Both the position numbers and the translations under genes were made by a program. The notes beneath the pieces were generated by a model, which did not search any database, had not been told where the DNA came from, and was given only the letters and a program-made list of their open reading frames with translations. A stretch of DNA of 64,000 bases from Nitrobacter vulgaris (GTDB lineage: Bacteria > Pseudomonadota > Alphaproteobacteria > Rhizobiales > Xanthobacteraceae). Positions within the stretch are counted from its first letter, which is position 1, and each line of letters begins with the position of its first letter. The DNA is taken from NCBI RefSeq assembly GCF_002028545.1, contig NZ_MWPQ01000001.1:1-64000 (forward strand), given 5' to 3'. Below are positions 28,419-40,889 of the stretch, in pieces.

Positions 28419-29645
28419 ATGACGATGCAAAACGGCACATTCGATTCGCCAATCGGCGAATCGGACGGGCCCGAGAAAAATAATTCTGATCGCGGAAATA
28501 ATTTTTCCGACACATCGCCACATGACGAGGACAGCTCCCTCTCCCGCTCGGAGCTCGAAGAGAGCAGAACTCGCTCCGAGAGGATTGGGGTGGGCGAGTT
28601 TTCCTCGGCGACCCGTCAGACGAGTGAGGTTCGCCACCCCACCCCGCAAGCGGGAGAGGGAAGAAAGAAACAGAACAACCAGCCGCGCCGCGACAGGCGC
28701 GACGTGCATGGCTGGGTGATTCTCGACAAGCCCATCGGCATGACCTCGACCCATGCGGTGGCGGTCGTGAAGCGGCTGTTTTCGGCCAAACGCGCCGGGC
28801 ACGCCGGCACGCTCGATCCACTGGCCTCGGGCGGTCTGCCGATCGCGCTTGGCGAAGCCACCAAAACCGTTCCTTTCGTCATGGACGGCCGCAAGCGCTA
28901 CCGCTTCACGGTGCAATGGGGCGAGGAGCGCGATACCGACGACAGCGAGGGCCGGGTTACGTCGACAAGCGCGAACCGCCCCGATGCGGACGCGGTCCGG
29001 GCGCTGCTGCCACGCTTCACCGGCACGATCGAGCAGACCCCGCCGCAATATTCCGCGATCAAGATCCAGGGCGAACGGGCCTATGACCTCGCCCGCGACG
29101 GCGAGACCGTCGCTTTGCAGCCGCGACAGGTCGAAATTCACCAACTGACCCTCGTGGAACACACCGATGATGGCCGGTCCGCGTTCGAGGCCGAGTGTGG
29201 CAAGGGTACCTATGTGCGGGCACTGGCTCGCGACATGGGACGGATTCTTGGCTGTTACGGCCACATCAGCTCGCTAAGGCGGACGCTCGTCGGCCCGTTC
29301 GGCGAGGCGGACATGATTCCGCTGGAAGAATTGGAAGCTTTGTGCAATAGAGCCGCGTCCGGCGAGGGAAACCTCGCGGACGCTCTTCTGCCCGTTGAGA
29401 CCGCGCTGGACGACATCCCGGCGCTGGCCGTCACTCGGGCTGATGCGGCAAGGCTCCATCGGGGCCAGGCCGTTTTGTTGCGCGGACGGGATGCACCCCA
29501 GAGTAGCGGCGTTGTCTATGTCACGGTGGCGGGCCGGTTGCTGGCCCTCGCCGAACTGGGGCACGGCGAACTCATCCCCAAGCGCGTGTTCAACCTGACC
29601 GGGCTGACAGCCAGTTCCGGCCGCAACGAAAACGAAAGAGGCTGA
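28419..29645 (+). CDS. truB: tRNA pseudouridine(55) synthase TruB with repeat-derived N-terminal extension
   Basis: A 408-residue TruB; the E. coli enzyme has 314. The catalytic domain starts near residue 95 with [20 protein letters not shown]. The catalytic Asp is in [11 protein letters not shown]. The PUA domain is at the C-terminus. It makes pseudouridine 55 in the T loop of tRNAs. Residues 40-81 are encoded by a 124-bp inverted-repeat element (see repeat entry) with no stop codon in this frame, giving a polar, probably disordered extension. Two more short palindromes lie in the first 39 codons. A GTG near codon 96 could be an alternative start, which would leave the extension untranslated, but rbfA coupling favours the ATG at 28419. 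Confidence 0.93.
   Translation: MTMQNGTFDSPIGESDGPEKNNSDRGNNFSDTSPHDEDSSLSRSELEESRTRSERIGVGEFSSATRQTSEVRHPTPQAGEGRKKQNNQPRRDRRDVHGWVILDKPIGMTSTHAVAVVKRLFSAKRAGHAGTLDPLASGGLPIALGEATKTVPFVMDGRKRYRFTVQWGEERDTDDSEGRVTSTSANRPDADAVRALLPRFTGTIEQTPPQYSAIKIQGERAYDLARDGETVALQPRQVEIHQLTLVEHTDDGRSAFEAECGKGTYVRALARDMGRILGCYGHISSLRRTLVGPFGEADMIPLEELEALCNRAASGEGNLADALLPVETALDDIPALAVTRADAARLHRGQAVLLRGRDAPQSSGVVYVTVAGRLLALAELGHGELIPKRVFNLTGLTASSGRNENERG
28537..28660. repeat. Multi-hairpin palindromic element inside truB (family E)
   Basis: A 124-bp element bounded by a perfect 12-bp inverted repeat, CCCTCTCCCGCT (28537-28548) and AGCGGGAGAGGG (28649-28660). Inside, CTCGGAGC pairs with GCTCCGAG (8 bp), and GGGGTGGGCGA can pair with TTCGCCACCCC. 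This layout is that of an intergenic palindromic repeat or a small non-autonomous element, but here it lies in the reading frame of truB. Confidence 0.8.
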
Positions 29646-29647
29646 CG

Positions 29648-29917
29648 ATGTCGGTGACCGCCGAACGCAAAGCGGAAATCATCAAGTCCAGCGCCCGCAA
29701 GTCGGGCGATACCGGTTCGCCGGAGGTTCAGGTCGCGATCCTGTCGGAACGCATCTCCAACCTTACGAACCATTTCAAGAGCCACACCAAGGATAATCAC
29801 TCCCGTCGTGGTCTCCTGAAGCTGGTCTCCACGCGTCGTTCCCTTCTCGATTATATCAAGAAGAAGGACGAGGCGCGTTACAAGGCTCTGCTCGAGAAGC
29901 ACAACATCCGCCGTTGA
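29648..29917 (+). CDS. rpsO: 30S ribosomal protein S15
   Basis: An 89-residue S15 of exactly the usual length. Conserved segments are [38 protein letters not shown] (with N-H start) and [13 protein letters not shown]. It binds 16S rRNA and, in E. coli, represses its own translation. It begins 2 bases after the truB stop and is followed by the pnp leader. Confidence 0.98.
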   Translation: MSVTAERKAEIIKSSARKSGDTGSPEVQVAILSERISNLTNHFKSHTKDNHSRRGLLKLVSTRRSLLDYIKKKDEARYKALLEKHNIRR

Positions 29918-30239
29918 GCAAAGTCCGCGCGCATCCTTGCGCGCTTGATGCGTGGACTGAATGTCCGCGCCATGTGTGTGATCTGCAAAAAACGAAATGC
30001 GCTTTTTGCAAACAGATCACGCCCAAGAAGAGCGTGTCCAGCAGCAATCCGGCGGCTGGGCGATGACGGGTCAAATGCCCGTACCATCGGAAGGATGGAC
30101 GCCATTCAAGACCTGAAGACCATGGCAGGATCGCCGGACGCTGACACAACTACGATCGTTGTGGCCAGCGTCTCGCAATCTTGCGCATGGTCTTTGCGTC
30201 TGGCGTCCGTGCTTTCGTGAACCCATGAAAGACAACAAG
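29918..30239. promoter_or_regulatory. rpsO-pnp intergenic leader
   Basis: About 320 bases without a gene. It contains the hairpin at 29978-30020. No U-run follows the hairpin, so it does not look like an intrinsic terminator. In E. coli the same interval holds the RNase III site through which PNPase controls its own mRNA; here I can only point to the position and shape. Confidence 0.5.
29978..30020 (+). promoter_or_regulatory. Hairpin in pnp leader, candidate RNase III site
   Basis: GTGATCTG (29978-29985) pairs with CAGATCAC (30013-30020). CAAAAA (29986-29991) pairs with TTTTTG (30003-30008), leaving a 4-nt bulge (CAAA) and an 11-nt loop. The long, interrupted stem suits double-strand cleavage rather than termination. 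Confidence 0.55.
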
Positions 30240-32393
<2,154 letters not shown>

Positions 32394-32420
32394 GCGTCGT
32401 CAGGCGCGGTCAAAGTTACG

Positions 32421-32449
32421 AAAGGGCGGCTTTGGAGCCGCCTTTTTTT
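32421..32449 (+). terminator. Intrinsic terminator after pnp
   Basis: GGCGGCT (32425-32431) pairs with AGCCGCC (32436-32442) around the loop TTGG. Preceding AAAG pairs with the start of a 7-T run. This ends the rimP-pnp operon. Confidence 0.92.
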
Positions 32450-32455
32450 GTTCCA

Positions 32456-32544
32456 CTAAAGCGTTTTCAAGCGAAGTGGGCACCAGTTCGCGTAATGACA
32501 CCGCGTCAGAAAAATCATAGAGCGCTTCTTTCGATTGAAACGCT
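32456..32544 (-). repeat. Interspersed repeat, family B, copy 5 (long form, reverse)
   Basis: Read on the minus strand: AAGCGTTTCAATCGAAAGAAGC (diverged hairpin module), TATGATTTTTCTGACGCG, then CACTTCGCTTGAAAACGCTT. It sits between the pnp terminator and the convergent oxyR gene. Confidence 0.75.
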
Positions 32545-32588
32545 TCATCGGAGTACAGCCAGCTCCTTCTCCCCCTTGCAGGGAAGGG

Positions 32589-33503
32589 TTAGGAGCCGTT
32601 CGTCGCAACACAATCCTTAACCACATCGCCGAGCGCCTCGAAATCGGCCTTGCGCGGAGAGGTCCTGCGGAAGGCCAGTCCGATGCTGCGGCCAGGTTGC
32701 GGCTCTTCCAGCCGTAGAAATTTCACGCGGCTGTCGCGCGCCTCGACATCGGCGGCGATCTGCGGGATCAGCGTCACGCCATAACCACCAGCGACCATCT
32801 GCATCACCGTGGCAAGGCTGGAGGCGCCGAATGTCATGCCGGTTGCGCCCGGCGTCGGCCCACGCGGGATCGTGGCGCAGAACGCCAGTGCCTGATCGCG
32901 CAGGCAGTGGCCGTCCTCGAGCAGGATCAGGCGCGACTGATCGATGTCTTGCGCGGCGACACGACGTTCGCAGGACCGGGGATCGCTTGCCGGAACCGCC
33001 AGCAGGAACAGGTCGTTGAAAAGTTCGAGCGTATCGATGTCAGGCTCGCCGAGCGGCAGCGCCAGCATGGCGGCGTCGAGCGCGCCGCCCTTGATCTCCT
33101 CGACAAGCAGCCGCGTCTGCGTTTCCCGCAGTTCAAGCTGCAACTCGGGAAACTTCGATTGCAGCGCGGGCAGGATACGCGGCAGCAGATACGGCGCCAA
33201 CGACGGGATGATGCCAAGCGTTAGGCGTCCCGTCAGGGGGCTTGCGCGATGGCGGGCGAAATCGACAAGATCGCGCGCCGACGCCAGCACGTCCTCAGCA
33301 CGGCGGGAGATCTCCCGGCCGAGCTCGGTCAGTAGCACCTCGCCGGGACGCCGCTCCACCAGCGTGACGCCAAGGAACTGTTCCAACTCCCGTATCTGCA
33401 TCGACAGCGCCGGCTGGGTGATGGCGCAAGCCTCCGCGGCGCGTCCGAAATGACAGTGGCGCGCGAGCGCGGCGAGGTAGCGGAGCTGTCTGAGCGTGAC
33501 CAT
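32589..33503 (-). CDS. oxyR: Hydrogen peroxide-sensing LysR regulator OxyR
   Basis: A 304-residue LysR-family protein. The N-terminal HTH is AALARHCHFGRAAEACAITQ with PALSMQIRELE. The two redox Cys of OxyR are present at 200 and 209 in EDGHCLRDQALAFC, nine residues apart as in E. coli. It is divergent from katG, the classical target, with 253 bp between the starts. The 3' end faces the pnp terminator and a family B repeat. Confidence 0.92.
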   Translation of the reverse strand: MVTLRQLRYLAALARHCHFGRAAEACAITQPALSMQIRELEQFLGVTLVERRPGEVLLTELGREISRRAEDVLASARDLVDFARHRASPLTGRLTLGIIPSLAPYLLPRILPALQSKFPELQLELRETQTRLLVEEIKGGALDAAMLALPLGEPDIDTLELFNDLFLLAVPASDPRSCERRVAAQDIDQSRLILLEDGHCLRDQALAFCATIPRGPTPGATGMTFGASSLATVMQMVAGGYGVTLIPQIAADVEARDSRVKFLRLEEPQPGRSIGLAFRRTSPRKADFEALGDVVKDCVATNGS

Positions 33504-33512
33504 TTTCGATCA

Positions 33513-33556
33513 GATAAGCTTATCACGGTGTGAAGGCAAATCGACTGGACCTTATC
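33513..33556. promoter_or_regulatory. Candidate OxyR operator in the oxyR-katG interval
   Basis: A perfect 12-bp palindrome GATAAGCTTATC lies at 33513-33524, 10 bases upstream of the oxyR start. The half-site CTTATC recurs at 33551-33556, 32 bases on, which is about three helical turns and fits a tetramer on one face of the DNA. The sequence is not the E. coli OxyR consensus, so the call rests on position and symmetry. Confidence 0.45.
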
Positions 33557-33693
33557 AAAAACTTCTCCCAAACTGCTGTCATCCTCGTGTTGCCGGAGGA
33601 CTGCGGCACCGTCGGGCCTAACCTTTGTCACCATCAACGCCGGCACACCCGAACGGACAAGCATGGTTCCGCGTTGAGGCCTCCATCGGGTGA

Positions 33694-35949
<2,256 letters not shown>

Positions 35950-35966
35950 TCGCAGCGATCACGCGG

Positions 35967-36031
35967 CGCGACGATTCTCGTCGCGAAATGCAGTTCAGCA
36001 CAAAGCCCCTGCGATCACATCGCAGGGGCTT
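35967..36031 (+). terminator. Two hairpins after katG, likely 3' end stabiliser or terminator
   Basis: CGCGACGA-TTC-TCGTCGCG (35967-35985) is a perfect 8-bp stem. AAGCCCCTGCGAT-CAC-ATCGCAGGGGCTT (36003-36031) is a perfect 13-bp stem. The second is followed by CGTCATCG, with no U-run, so termination would be Rho-assisted or the stems protect the 3' end. Confidence 0.6.
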
Positions 36032-36173
36032 CGTCATCGATTCCGATATTTGAGAGCGGGATGGAAAACCGCTGCACACTTTTCCTCATCCCGCTCCAGT
36101 GTCGCGATATGGCGATCCCGTTCACTTACAAGGGGCTATCCAGCCCGCCACACCAACGGCCAAACGATCGCGG

Positions 36174-36222
36174 GATCATGATCCCGAAAAGTGGAAACCG
36201 GTTTTCGGACAAGATCATGCTC
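36174..36222. repeat. Palindromic repeat, family A, copy 4
   Basis: Reads GATCATGATC, CCGAAAAGTGGAAACCGGTT, TTCGGACAA, GATCATGCTC. It lies between katG and the glutathione S-transferase gene, about 70 bases before the latter's start. The 5' side of this 341-base gap holds the katG hairpins; no other gene or signal is seen. Confidence 0.88.
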
Positions 36223-36290
36223 AACTAAAAGCAGATCAGGTCCGATTCAATGCAGGTGAAACAGACTCCGGAAGAAAGGATAACTGTTCG

Positions 36291-36887
36291 ATGATGAAAC
36301 TCTATTGGTCGCCGCGCTCGCGTTCGTTCACTACGCTCTGGCTGATGGAGGAAACCGGACAACCCTACGAGCGGGTCTTGATCGACATCTCAACCGGCGC
36401 GCAGAAAGCGCCGGAATTTCTCGCCATCAACCCGATGGGCAAGGTGCCCGCACTGACTGACGGCGACATTGCGACCGCCGAGGCGGCGGCGATCTGCGCC
36501 TATGTCACCGAGCGTTTTCCGGATGCAAAGCTAGCCCCGCCGCTCGGCGATGCGCGCCGTGCAAAATATCTGCAATGGCTGTTCTTCGGACCGAGCTGCA
36601 TCGAGCCGGCATTGATCCAGATTTTCACCAAGCTCGAGGTGCCGTCGAGCACGGCCGCGTGGGGGAACGCCACTCAGGTGTTCGATGTGCTCGACAAGGC
36701 GCTGGAAAAGGGGCCGTGGATTCTCGGCAACGACTTCTCCGCCGCCGACATCGTAATCGGCTCCGGACTGAACTTCGCGATCCGCCAGTTCAAGATGGTG
36801 CCGCCACGGCCAGCCTTCGATCGCTACATCGACCGCTGCATGGCGCGGCCGGCGTTTCAACGTGCGGAGACAATCGCGGCAGGATGA
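36291..36887 (+). CDS. Glutathione S-transferase family protein
   Basis: A 198-residue GST. The thioredoxin-like N-terminal domain starts MMKLYWSPRSRSFTTLWLMEE and has NPMGKVPAL with the cis-Pro. It also has the GSH-binding turn IATAEAAAICAYV, where Ser is usually in place of the first Ala (the E-S motif reads EAAAI). The helical domain has LGNDFSAADIVIGS. The catalytic residue is probably one of the Ser in SPRSRS. Substrate unknown. The start was chosen because AGGA lies 9-12 bases upstream; the longer frame to 36099 reads through the repeat. Confidence 0.85.
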   Translation: MMKLYWSPRSRSFTTLWLMEETGQPYERVLIDISTGAQKAPEFLAINPMGKVPALTDGDIATAEAAAICAYVTERFPDAKLAPPLGDARRAKYLQWLFFGPSCIEPALIQIFTKLEVPSSTAAWGNATQVFDVLDKALEKGPWILGNDFSAADIVIGSGLNFAIRQFKMVPPRPAFDRYIDRCMARPAFQRAETIAAG

Positions 36888-36940
36888 TTCAGCTTTTTCG
36901 CTTGTGAGAGAAGACGCAACTAACGCGCCGCTTCAAAGCC

Positions 36941-37774
36941 CTACTTCGCCGCATCGTTCGACGCGCCGTTGCTCATGCCGTCGCTACGCAGCGCGTCGGG
37001 CTGCGGCATCGCAATGATGTTGTAGCCGGAATCGACGAAATGAATCTCGCCGGTAACCCCGCCGGACAGATCCGACAACAAATAAAGCCCGGCGCCGCCA
37101 AGTTCATCGAGGCTGACGCCACGTCCTCGCGGCGAATGCTTCTGCTGGAACGCAAACATGAAGCGTGCATCGCCGATCCCGGCACCGGCCAGCGTGCGGA
37201 TCGGGCCGGCCGAAATGGCATTGACGCGGATGTTCTGCCCGCCGAAATCGACCGCCAGATAGCGCACCGATGCTTCCAGCCCTGCCTTAGCGACGCCCAT
37301 CACGTTGTAGTTCGGCATCGCGCGGTCGCCGCCATTATATGTCAGCGTGAGCATGCTGCCGCCGTCCGGCATCAGGGCAGCGGCGCGTTTCGCCGCTTCG
37401 GTGAAGGCGAAACACGAGATCAGCATGGTGCGCGCAAAATTCGCGCGCGTCGTGTCGGCATAACGGCCATTCAGTTCGCTCTTGTCGGAGAACGCGATGG
37501 CATGAACCAGGAAATCCATTTTGCCCCAGGCCTTGCCGATATCGGCGAACACCTTGTCGACAGAGGCGATGTCCTCGACATCGCACGGCAGCACCATTTT
37601 GCTGCCAACCGATTCGGCGAGCGGCCTGACCCGTTTGGCCAGCGCCTCGCCCTGGTAGGTGAAGGCCAGTTCCGCGCCGTGCGCGGCCAGTGTCTTGGCG
37701 ATACCCCAGGCGATCGAGTGGTCGTTGGCGACCCCCATGATCAAGCCGCGCTTGCCTTGCATCAGGTGTGTCAT
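36941..37774 (-). CDS. fabI: Enoyl-[acyl-carrier-protein] reductase (NADH)
   Basis: A 277-residue short-chain dehydrogenase of the FabI type. It starts GKRGLIMGVANDHSIAWGIA, and the catalytic Tyr-x6-Lys is in NYNVMGVAKAGLEASV. It reduces trans-2-enoyl-ACP in the last step of each fatty acid elongation cycle. ATG 37774 gives the standard N-terminus; the frame extends into a family C repeat upstream, which I do not count as coding. It is third in the leftward fabA-fabB-fabI series. Confidence 0.95.
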   Translation of the reverse strand: MTHLMQGKRGLIMGVANDHSIAWGIAKTLAAHGAELAFTYQGEALAKRVRPLAESVGSKMVLPCDVEDIASVDKVFADIGKAWGKMDFLVHAIAFSDKSELNGRYADTTRANFARTMLISCFAFTEAAKRAAALMPDGGSMLTLTYNGGDRAMPNYNVMGVAKAGLEASVRYLAVDFGGQNIRVNAISAGPIRTLAGAGIGDARFMFAFQQKHSPRGRGVSLDELGGAGLYLLSDLSGGVTGEIHFVDSGYNIIAMPQPDALRSDGMSNGASNDAAK

Positions 37775-37783
37775 GCGAGACTC

Positions 37784-37870
37784 CGTCGTCCCCGGCTCCG
37801 TGCCGGGCATCCACGCCTTAGCGACGTGGACAGGTTAAAAGGTTTGGATGGCCGGGTCATCCGCGCAAGA
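37784..37870. repeat. Palindromic REP-like repeat, family C, copy 2 (diverged)
   Basis: Contains CCCGGCTCCGTGCCGGG (hairpin), GCATCCACGCC, GACGTGGACA and GGATGGCCGGGTCATCC, the same parts as copy 1 but with decayed arms. It lies between fabB and fabI, immediately before the fabI start codon. Confidence 0.7.
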
Positions 37871-37951
37871 CATGCTTGGCGCTAAGCCCGGTCTTGACAA
37901 TATCGATATCGCCGCGACGCCGCAGATCTTCAGCACCGCCGCTCAAACCGA

Positions 37952-39175
37952 TTACGCATCTAATCGTTTGAACACCAGCGTGGCATTGGTCCCGCCGAAA
38001 CCAAACGAGTTCGACATCGCCGTGCCAATTTTGGCGTTGTCGATACGCTTACGCACAATCGGCATATCCGCGAACACCGGATCGAGTTCGGTGATGTTGG
38101 CGCTTTCGCAAATGAAGCCGTTGTTCATCATCAGAAGCGAATAGATCGCTTCCTGTACGCCGGTCGCGCCGAGCGAATGTCCCGTCAGCGACTTGGTAGC
38201 GGAAATCGGTGGGCACTTGTCACCCGTGCCGAACACCTTGCGGATCGCCTCGATTTCCGGCGGATCTCCCGCTGGCGTCGAGGTCGCATGCGGGTTAATA
38301 TAGTCGACTTTCGTTTTCACCGTCGACATCGCCATCTTCATGCAGCGCTCGGCGCCCTCGCCCGACGGCGCAACCATGTCGTAGCCGTCGGACGTTGCGC
38401 CATAGCCGACGACTTCGCCGTAAATGCGTGCGCCGCGGGCCTTCGCATGCTCGAGTTCTTCCAGAACCACGACACCGGCGCCGCCGGCGATCACGAAGCC
38501 GTCGCGACTGACATCATAAGCACGCGAGGCTGTCGCCGGCGTATCGTTGTATTTCGAGGACATCGCGCCCATGGCGTCGAACAGCACCGAGAGAGACCAG
38601 TCGAGTTCCTCACAACCGCCGGCGAAAATGATGTCCTGCTTGCCGATCTGAATGGTCTCATAGGCGTTGCCGATACAGTGGTTGGACGTCGCGCAGGCCG
38701 ATGAAATCGTGTAGTTGACTCCCTTGATCTTGAACCAGGTGGCGAGCGTCGCCGACGCGGTGGATGACATCGCCTTGGGCACCGCGAACGGACCGACGCG
38801 CTTGGGGCCTTTGCTCCGCGTGATATCAGCCGCTTCCACGATTGTACGAGCGGACGGGCCACCGGAACCCATGATGATTCCGGTTCGCTCGTTGGAGATG
38901 TCATTCGGCTCCAGACCTGAATCGCGGATCGCCTGCTCCATCGCAACGTGATTCCATGCCGCGCCTTCGGCAAGGAAGCGCATCGCGCGACGATCGATCA
39001 CGTCGGCCGGATTCAGCGTCGGCGCGCCCTGCACCTGAGAGCGAAAACCGAGCTCCGCATACTTCTCCGCGCGCGTGATGCCGGATTTGGCCTCGAAGAG
39101 ACTGGACAGCACTTCCTGAGTATTGTTTCCGATCGACGAGACAATGCCCATCCCCGTGACGACCACCCGCCTCAT
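37952..39175 (-). CDS. fabB: 3-oxoacyl-[acyl-carrier-protein] synthase I
   Basis: A 407-residue condensing enzyme. The catalytic Cys161 is in [14 protein letters not shown], and the two His are in [12 protein letters not shown] and [13 protein letters not shown]. FabB elongates unsaturated acyl-ACPs made by FabA. It lies between fabA (82 bp upstream) and fabI (177 bp downstream, with the repeat). The spacing suggests one transcript. Confidence 0.96.
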   Translation of the reverse strand: MRRVVVTGMGIVSSIGNNTQEVLSSLFEAKSGITRAEKYAELGFRSQVQGAPTLNPADVIDRRAMRFLAEGAAWNHVAMEQAIRDSGLEPNDISNERTGIIMGSGGPSARTIVEAADITRSKGPKRVGPFAVPKAMSSTASATLATWFKIKGVNYTISSACATSNHCIGNAYETIQIGKQDIIFAGGCEELDWSLSVLFDAMGAMSSKYNDTPATASRAYDVSRDGFVIAGGAGVVVLEELEHAKARGARIYGEVVGYGATSDGYDMVAPSGEGAERCMKMAMSTVKTKVDYINPHATSTPAGDPPEIEAIRKVFGTGDKCPPISATKSLTGHSLGATGVQEAIYSLLMMNNGFICESANITELDPVFADMPIVRKRIDNAKIGTAMSNSFGFGGTNATLVFKRLDA

Positions 39176-39257
39176 GATCTCCTCGCATCAAAGTCATATT
39201 GTCTCATGAAGCGTCCTCGTCAAAAACCCAACCTGCATCGTCCGGCGACCTCGGCCG

Positions 39258-39782
39258 TCACGTCCCCGGTTTTGCATCCTGCTTGAACAGACCGACCTTC
39301 AGGTCTTTCGCGCGGTAGATAATATCATCGTCGGCGGAAAGCCACCCGTCCGCGATTCCGAGCACGAGCTTCGAGCGCATCACCCGCTTGACGTCGACAT
39401 TGTAGACGACCTTGCGAATGTGCGGCAGCACCTGACCGGAGAACTTCAGGTCGCCGATACCGAGCGCACGTCCACGGCCTTCACCGCCCGTCCAGCCCAG
39501 AAAAAATCCAACCATCTGCCATAGCGCATCGAGGCCAAGGCAGCCGGGCATCACCGGATCGCCCTTGAAATGGCAGCCGAAGAACCAGAGGTCGGGTTTG
39601 ACGTCGAGTTCGGCGCGGATCAATCCTTTTCCAAACTCCCCGCCATCTTTAGTGATGTCGGTGATGCGATCGAACATCAGCATCGGTGGCAAAGGCAACT
39701 GGGCGTTTCCCGGCCCGAACAGCTCCCCCCGGCCGCAAGCCAGCAAACCCTCGTAATCATAGCTGCTGCGCCGGTCCTGCAT
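39258..39782 (-). CDS. fabA: 3-hydroxydecanoyl-[acyl-carrier-protein] dehydratase/isomerase
   Basis: A 174-residue hotdog-fold enzyme. The active-site His71 and Asp85 are in [24 protein letters not shown] (H and D in its 5' and 3' thirds). It makes and isomerises 2-decenoyl-ACP, the branch point to unsaturated fatty acids. ATG 39782 gives [14 protein letters not shown], the usual start. It is the first gene of the leftward fabABI series and divergent from irr. Confidence 0.95.
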   Translation of the reverse strand: MQDRRSSYDYEGLLACGRGELFGPGNAQLPLPPMLMFDRITDITKDGGEFGKGLIRAELDVKPDLWFFGCHFKGDPVMPGCLGLDALWQMVGFFLGWTGGEGRGRALGIGDLKFSGQVLPHIRKVVYNVDVKRVMRSKLVLGIADGWLSADDDIIYRAKDLKVGLFKQDAKPGT

Positions 39783-40273
39783 GCTGCGTGGCCTTTCTCT
39801 CTGTTGGGCAATGATGGTTGGAAAGGCGCACGAGACGTGTGCTTTTTCAACTGAGACGGACACTGATCCTAAAGATCAGCGCATTGTGGCTCTCTAACAC
39901 AGGGTCCGGAGGGGGCAAAGAGCACCCGTTTCGCGTGAGCGTCTGGCGATCCTATGTGATGCAGGCGATGATTCGAGCGAGGCGGGCAACCGTGCGATTC
40001 GCCTGACCTGCCAAGCCGATCGTAAGGTGACGGTTACGGGGACAGCTACCCTTCGTCCCCACTTGCGATCCGGGCCAGAAAACGGAAATTATTGATAAGT
40101 ATATATATTTTGTACTCCGCACGCGTCAGGCCCGCTGAAAAGCGCGGAACTCGGATACGAGTTTTGAGCCGTTCTAGTTGCGAAAAACTTGCATCTAAGG
40201 ACCTTCTTTCCTATAGTAGGAGACAGCAAGCTCCCTTGGGGAACGGTTGACGGTTGGATTAAGAGTTTTTCGG
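39783..40273. promoter_or_regulatory. fabA-irr divergent regulatory region
   Basis: About 490 bases with no supported gene. It must hold both promoters. A strongly AT-rich patch lies at 40088-40120 (tattgataagtatatatattttg). Close to irr is a good sigma70-type promoter (40189-40217). I could not identify an Irr (ICE) box by eye. Confidence 0.5.
40189..40217 (+). promoter_or_regulatory. Predicted irr promoter with overlapping TGCATC box
   Basis: TTGCAT (40189-40194), 17-bp spacer, TATAGT (40212-40217). The hexamer TGCATC (40190-40195), which I recall as the repeat unit of the Bradyrhizobium Fur site in the irr promoter, overlaps the -35. Only one full copy of the hexamer is seen. Confidence 0.5.
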
Positions 40274-40780
40274 ATGCATGGCGTGAGTACAAGCGAGAAC
40301 ATCGTAGTTGTGACCGAGGACGACCATGATGTATCAGCGGTCGGTCATGGGCGGCAGCCGACTCTGACAGGCTGCCCTTGGCACGACGTCAACGAAATGC
40401 TGCAATCGGTCGGGCTGCGGCCGACCCGGCAGCGTATGGCGCTTGGCTGGCTGTTGTTCGGCAAGGGCGCACGCCATCTCACGGCGGAAATGCTTTACGA
40501 AGAAGCGACTCTCGCCAAGGTTCCTGTTTCGCTCGCCACCGTTTACAACACGCTCAATCAATTGACCGACGCCGGACTGCTGCGCCAGGTCAGCGTCGAC
40601 GGCACCAAGACGTATTTCGATACCAACGTCACCGCCCATCACCACTTCTATCTTGAGAACAATCACGAACTGGTCGACATCCCCGATCCGCATCTGGTGA
40701 TGCCGAAGATGCCGAACGTGCCGGAAGGCTACGAGATCAGCCGTATCGATATGGTTGTACGGCTGCGCAAGAAGCGGTAA
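40274..40780 (+). CDS. irr: Iron response regulator Irr (Fur family)
   Basis: A 168-residue Fur-family regulator. It has the heme regulatory motif Cys34-Pro35 in TGCPWHDV, present in Bradyrhizobium-type Irr and missing in many other Rhizobiales. The second heme/metal site HHH (122-124) is followed by YLENNHELVDI. The DNA-binding part is GLRPTRQRMALGWLLFG, then VSLATVYNTLNQLTDAGLLRQV. Irr accumulates under iron limitation and controls heme and iron genes; in Bradyrhizobium, heme binding leads to its degradation. ATG 40274 is used; a GTG at 40283 is a credible alternative start. Confidence 0.95.
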   Translation: MHGVSTSENIVVVTEDDHDVSAVGHGRQPTLTGCPWHDVNEMLQSVGLRPTRQRMALGWLLFGKGARHLTAEMLYEEATLAKVPVSLATVYNTLNQLTDAGLLRQVSVDGTKTYFDTNVTAHHHFYLENNHELVDIPDPHLVMPKMPNVPEGYEISRIDMVVRLRKKR

Positions 40781-40813
40781 TCCGACTCGCAGTTTCGAAC
40801 GATGTTCCCGCTG

Positions 40814-40832
40814 CCCGGCCCTGCGCCGGGCA
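40814..40832 (+). terminator. Hairpin after irr
   Basis: GCCCGGC, a 5-base loop, then GCCGGGC, followed by ATTTGGTTTT. It may terminate irr. The same GCCGGGC arm occurs in family C repeats, so it may instead be a fragment of one. Confidence 0.4.
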
Positions 40833-40889
40833 TTTGGTTTTGTGAGAGGTGTTTAGTCCAACGTTCCGGCGAACGTGGCCGGACGACGA

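Noticed and set aside
32560-32602. Possible second copy of the truB element near the oxyR 3' end (CTCCTTCTCCCCC...GGGAAGGG)
   Set aside because: Similarity is limited to short, imperfect arms; too weak to call a copy.
36099-36290. Longer N-terminus for the glutathione S-transferase
   Set aside because: It translates the family A repeat; the GST fold begins at 36291 with a ribosome site upstream.
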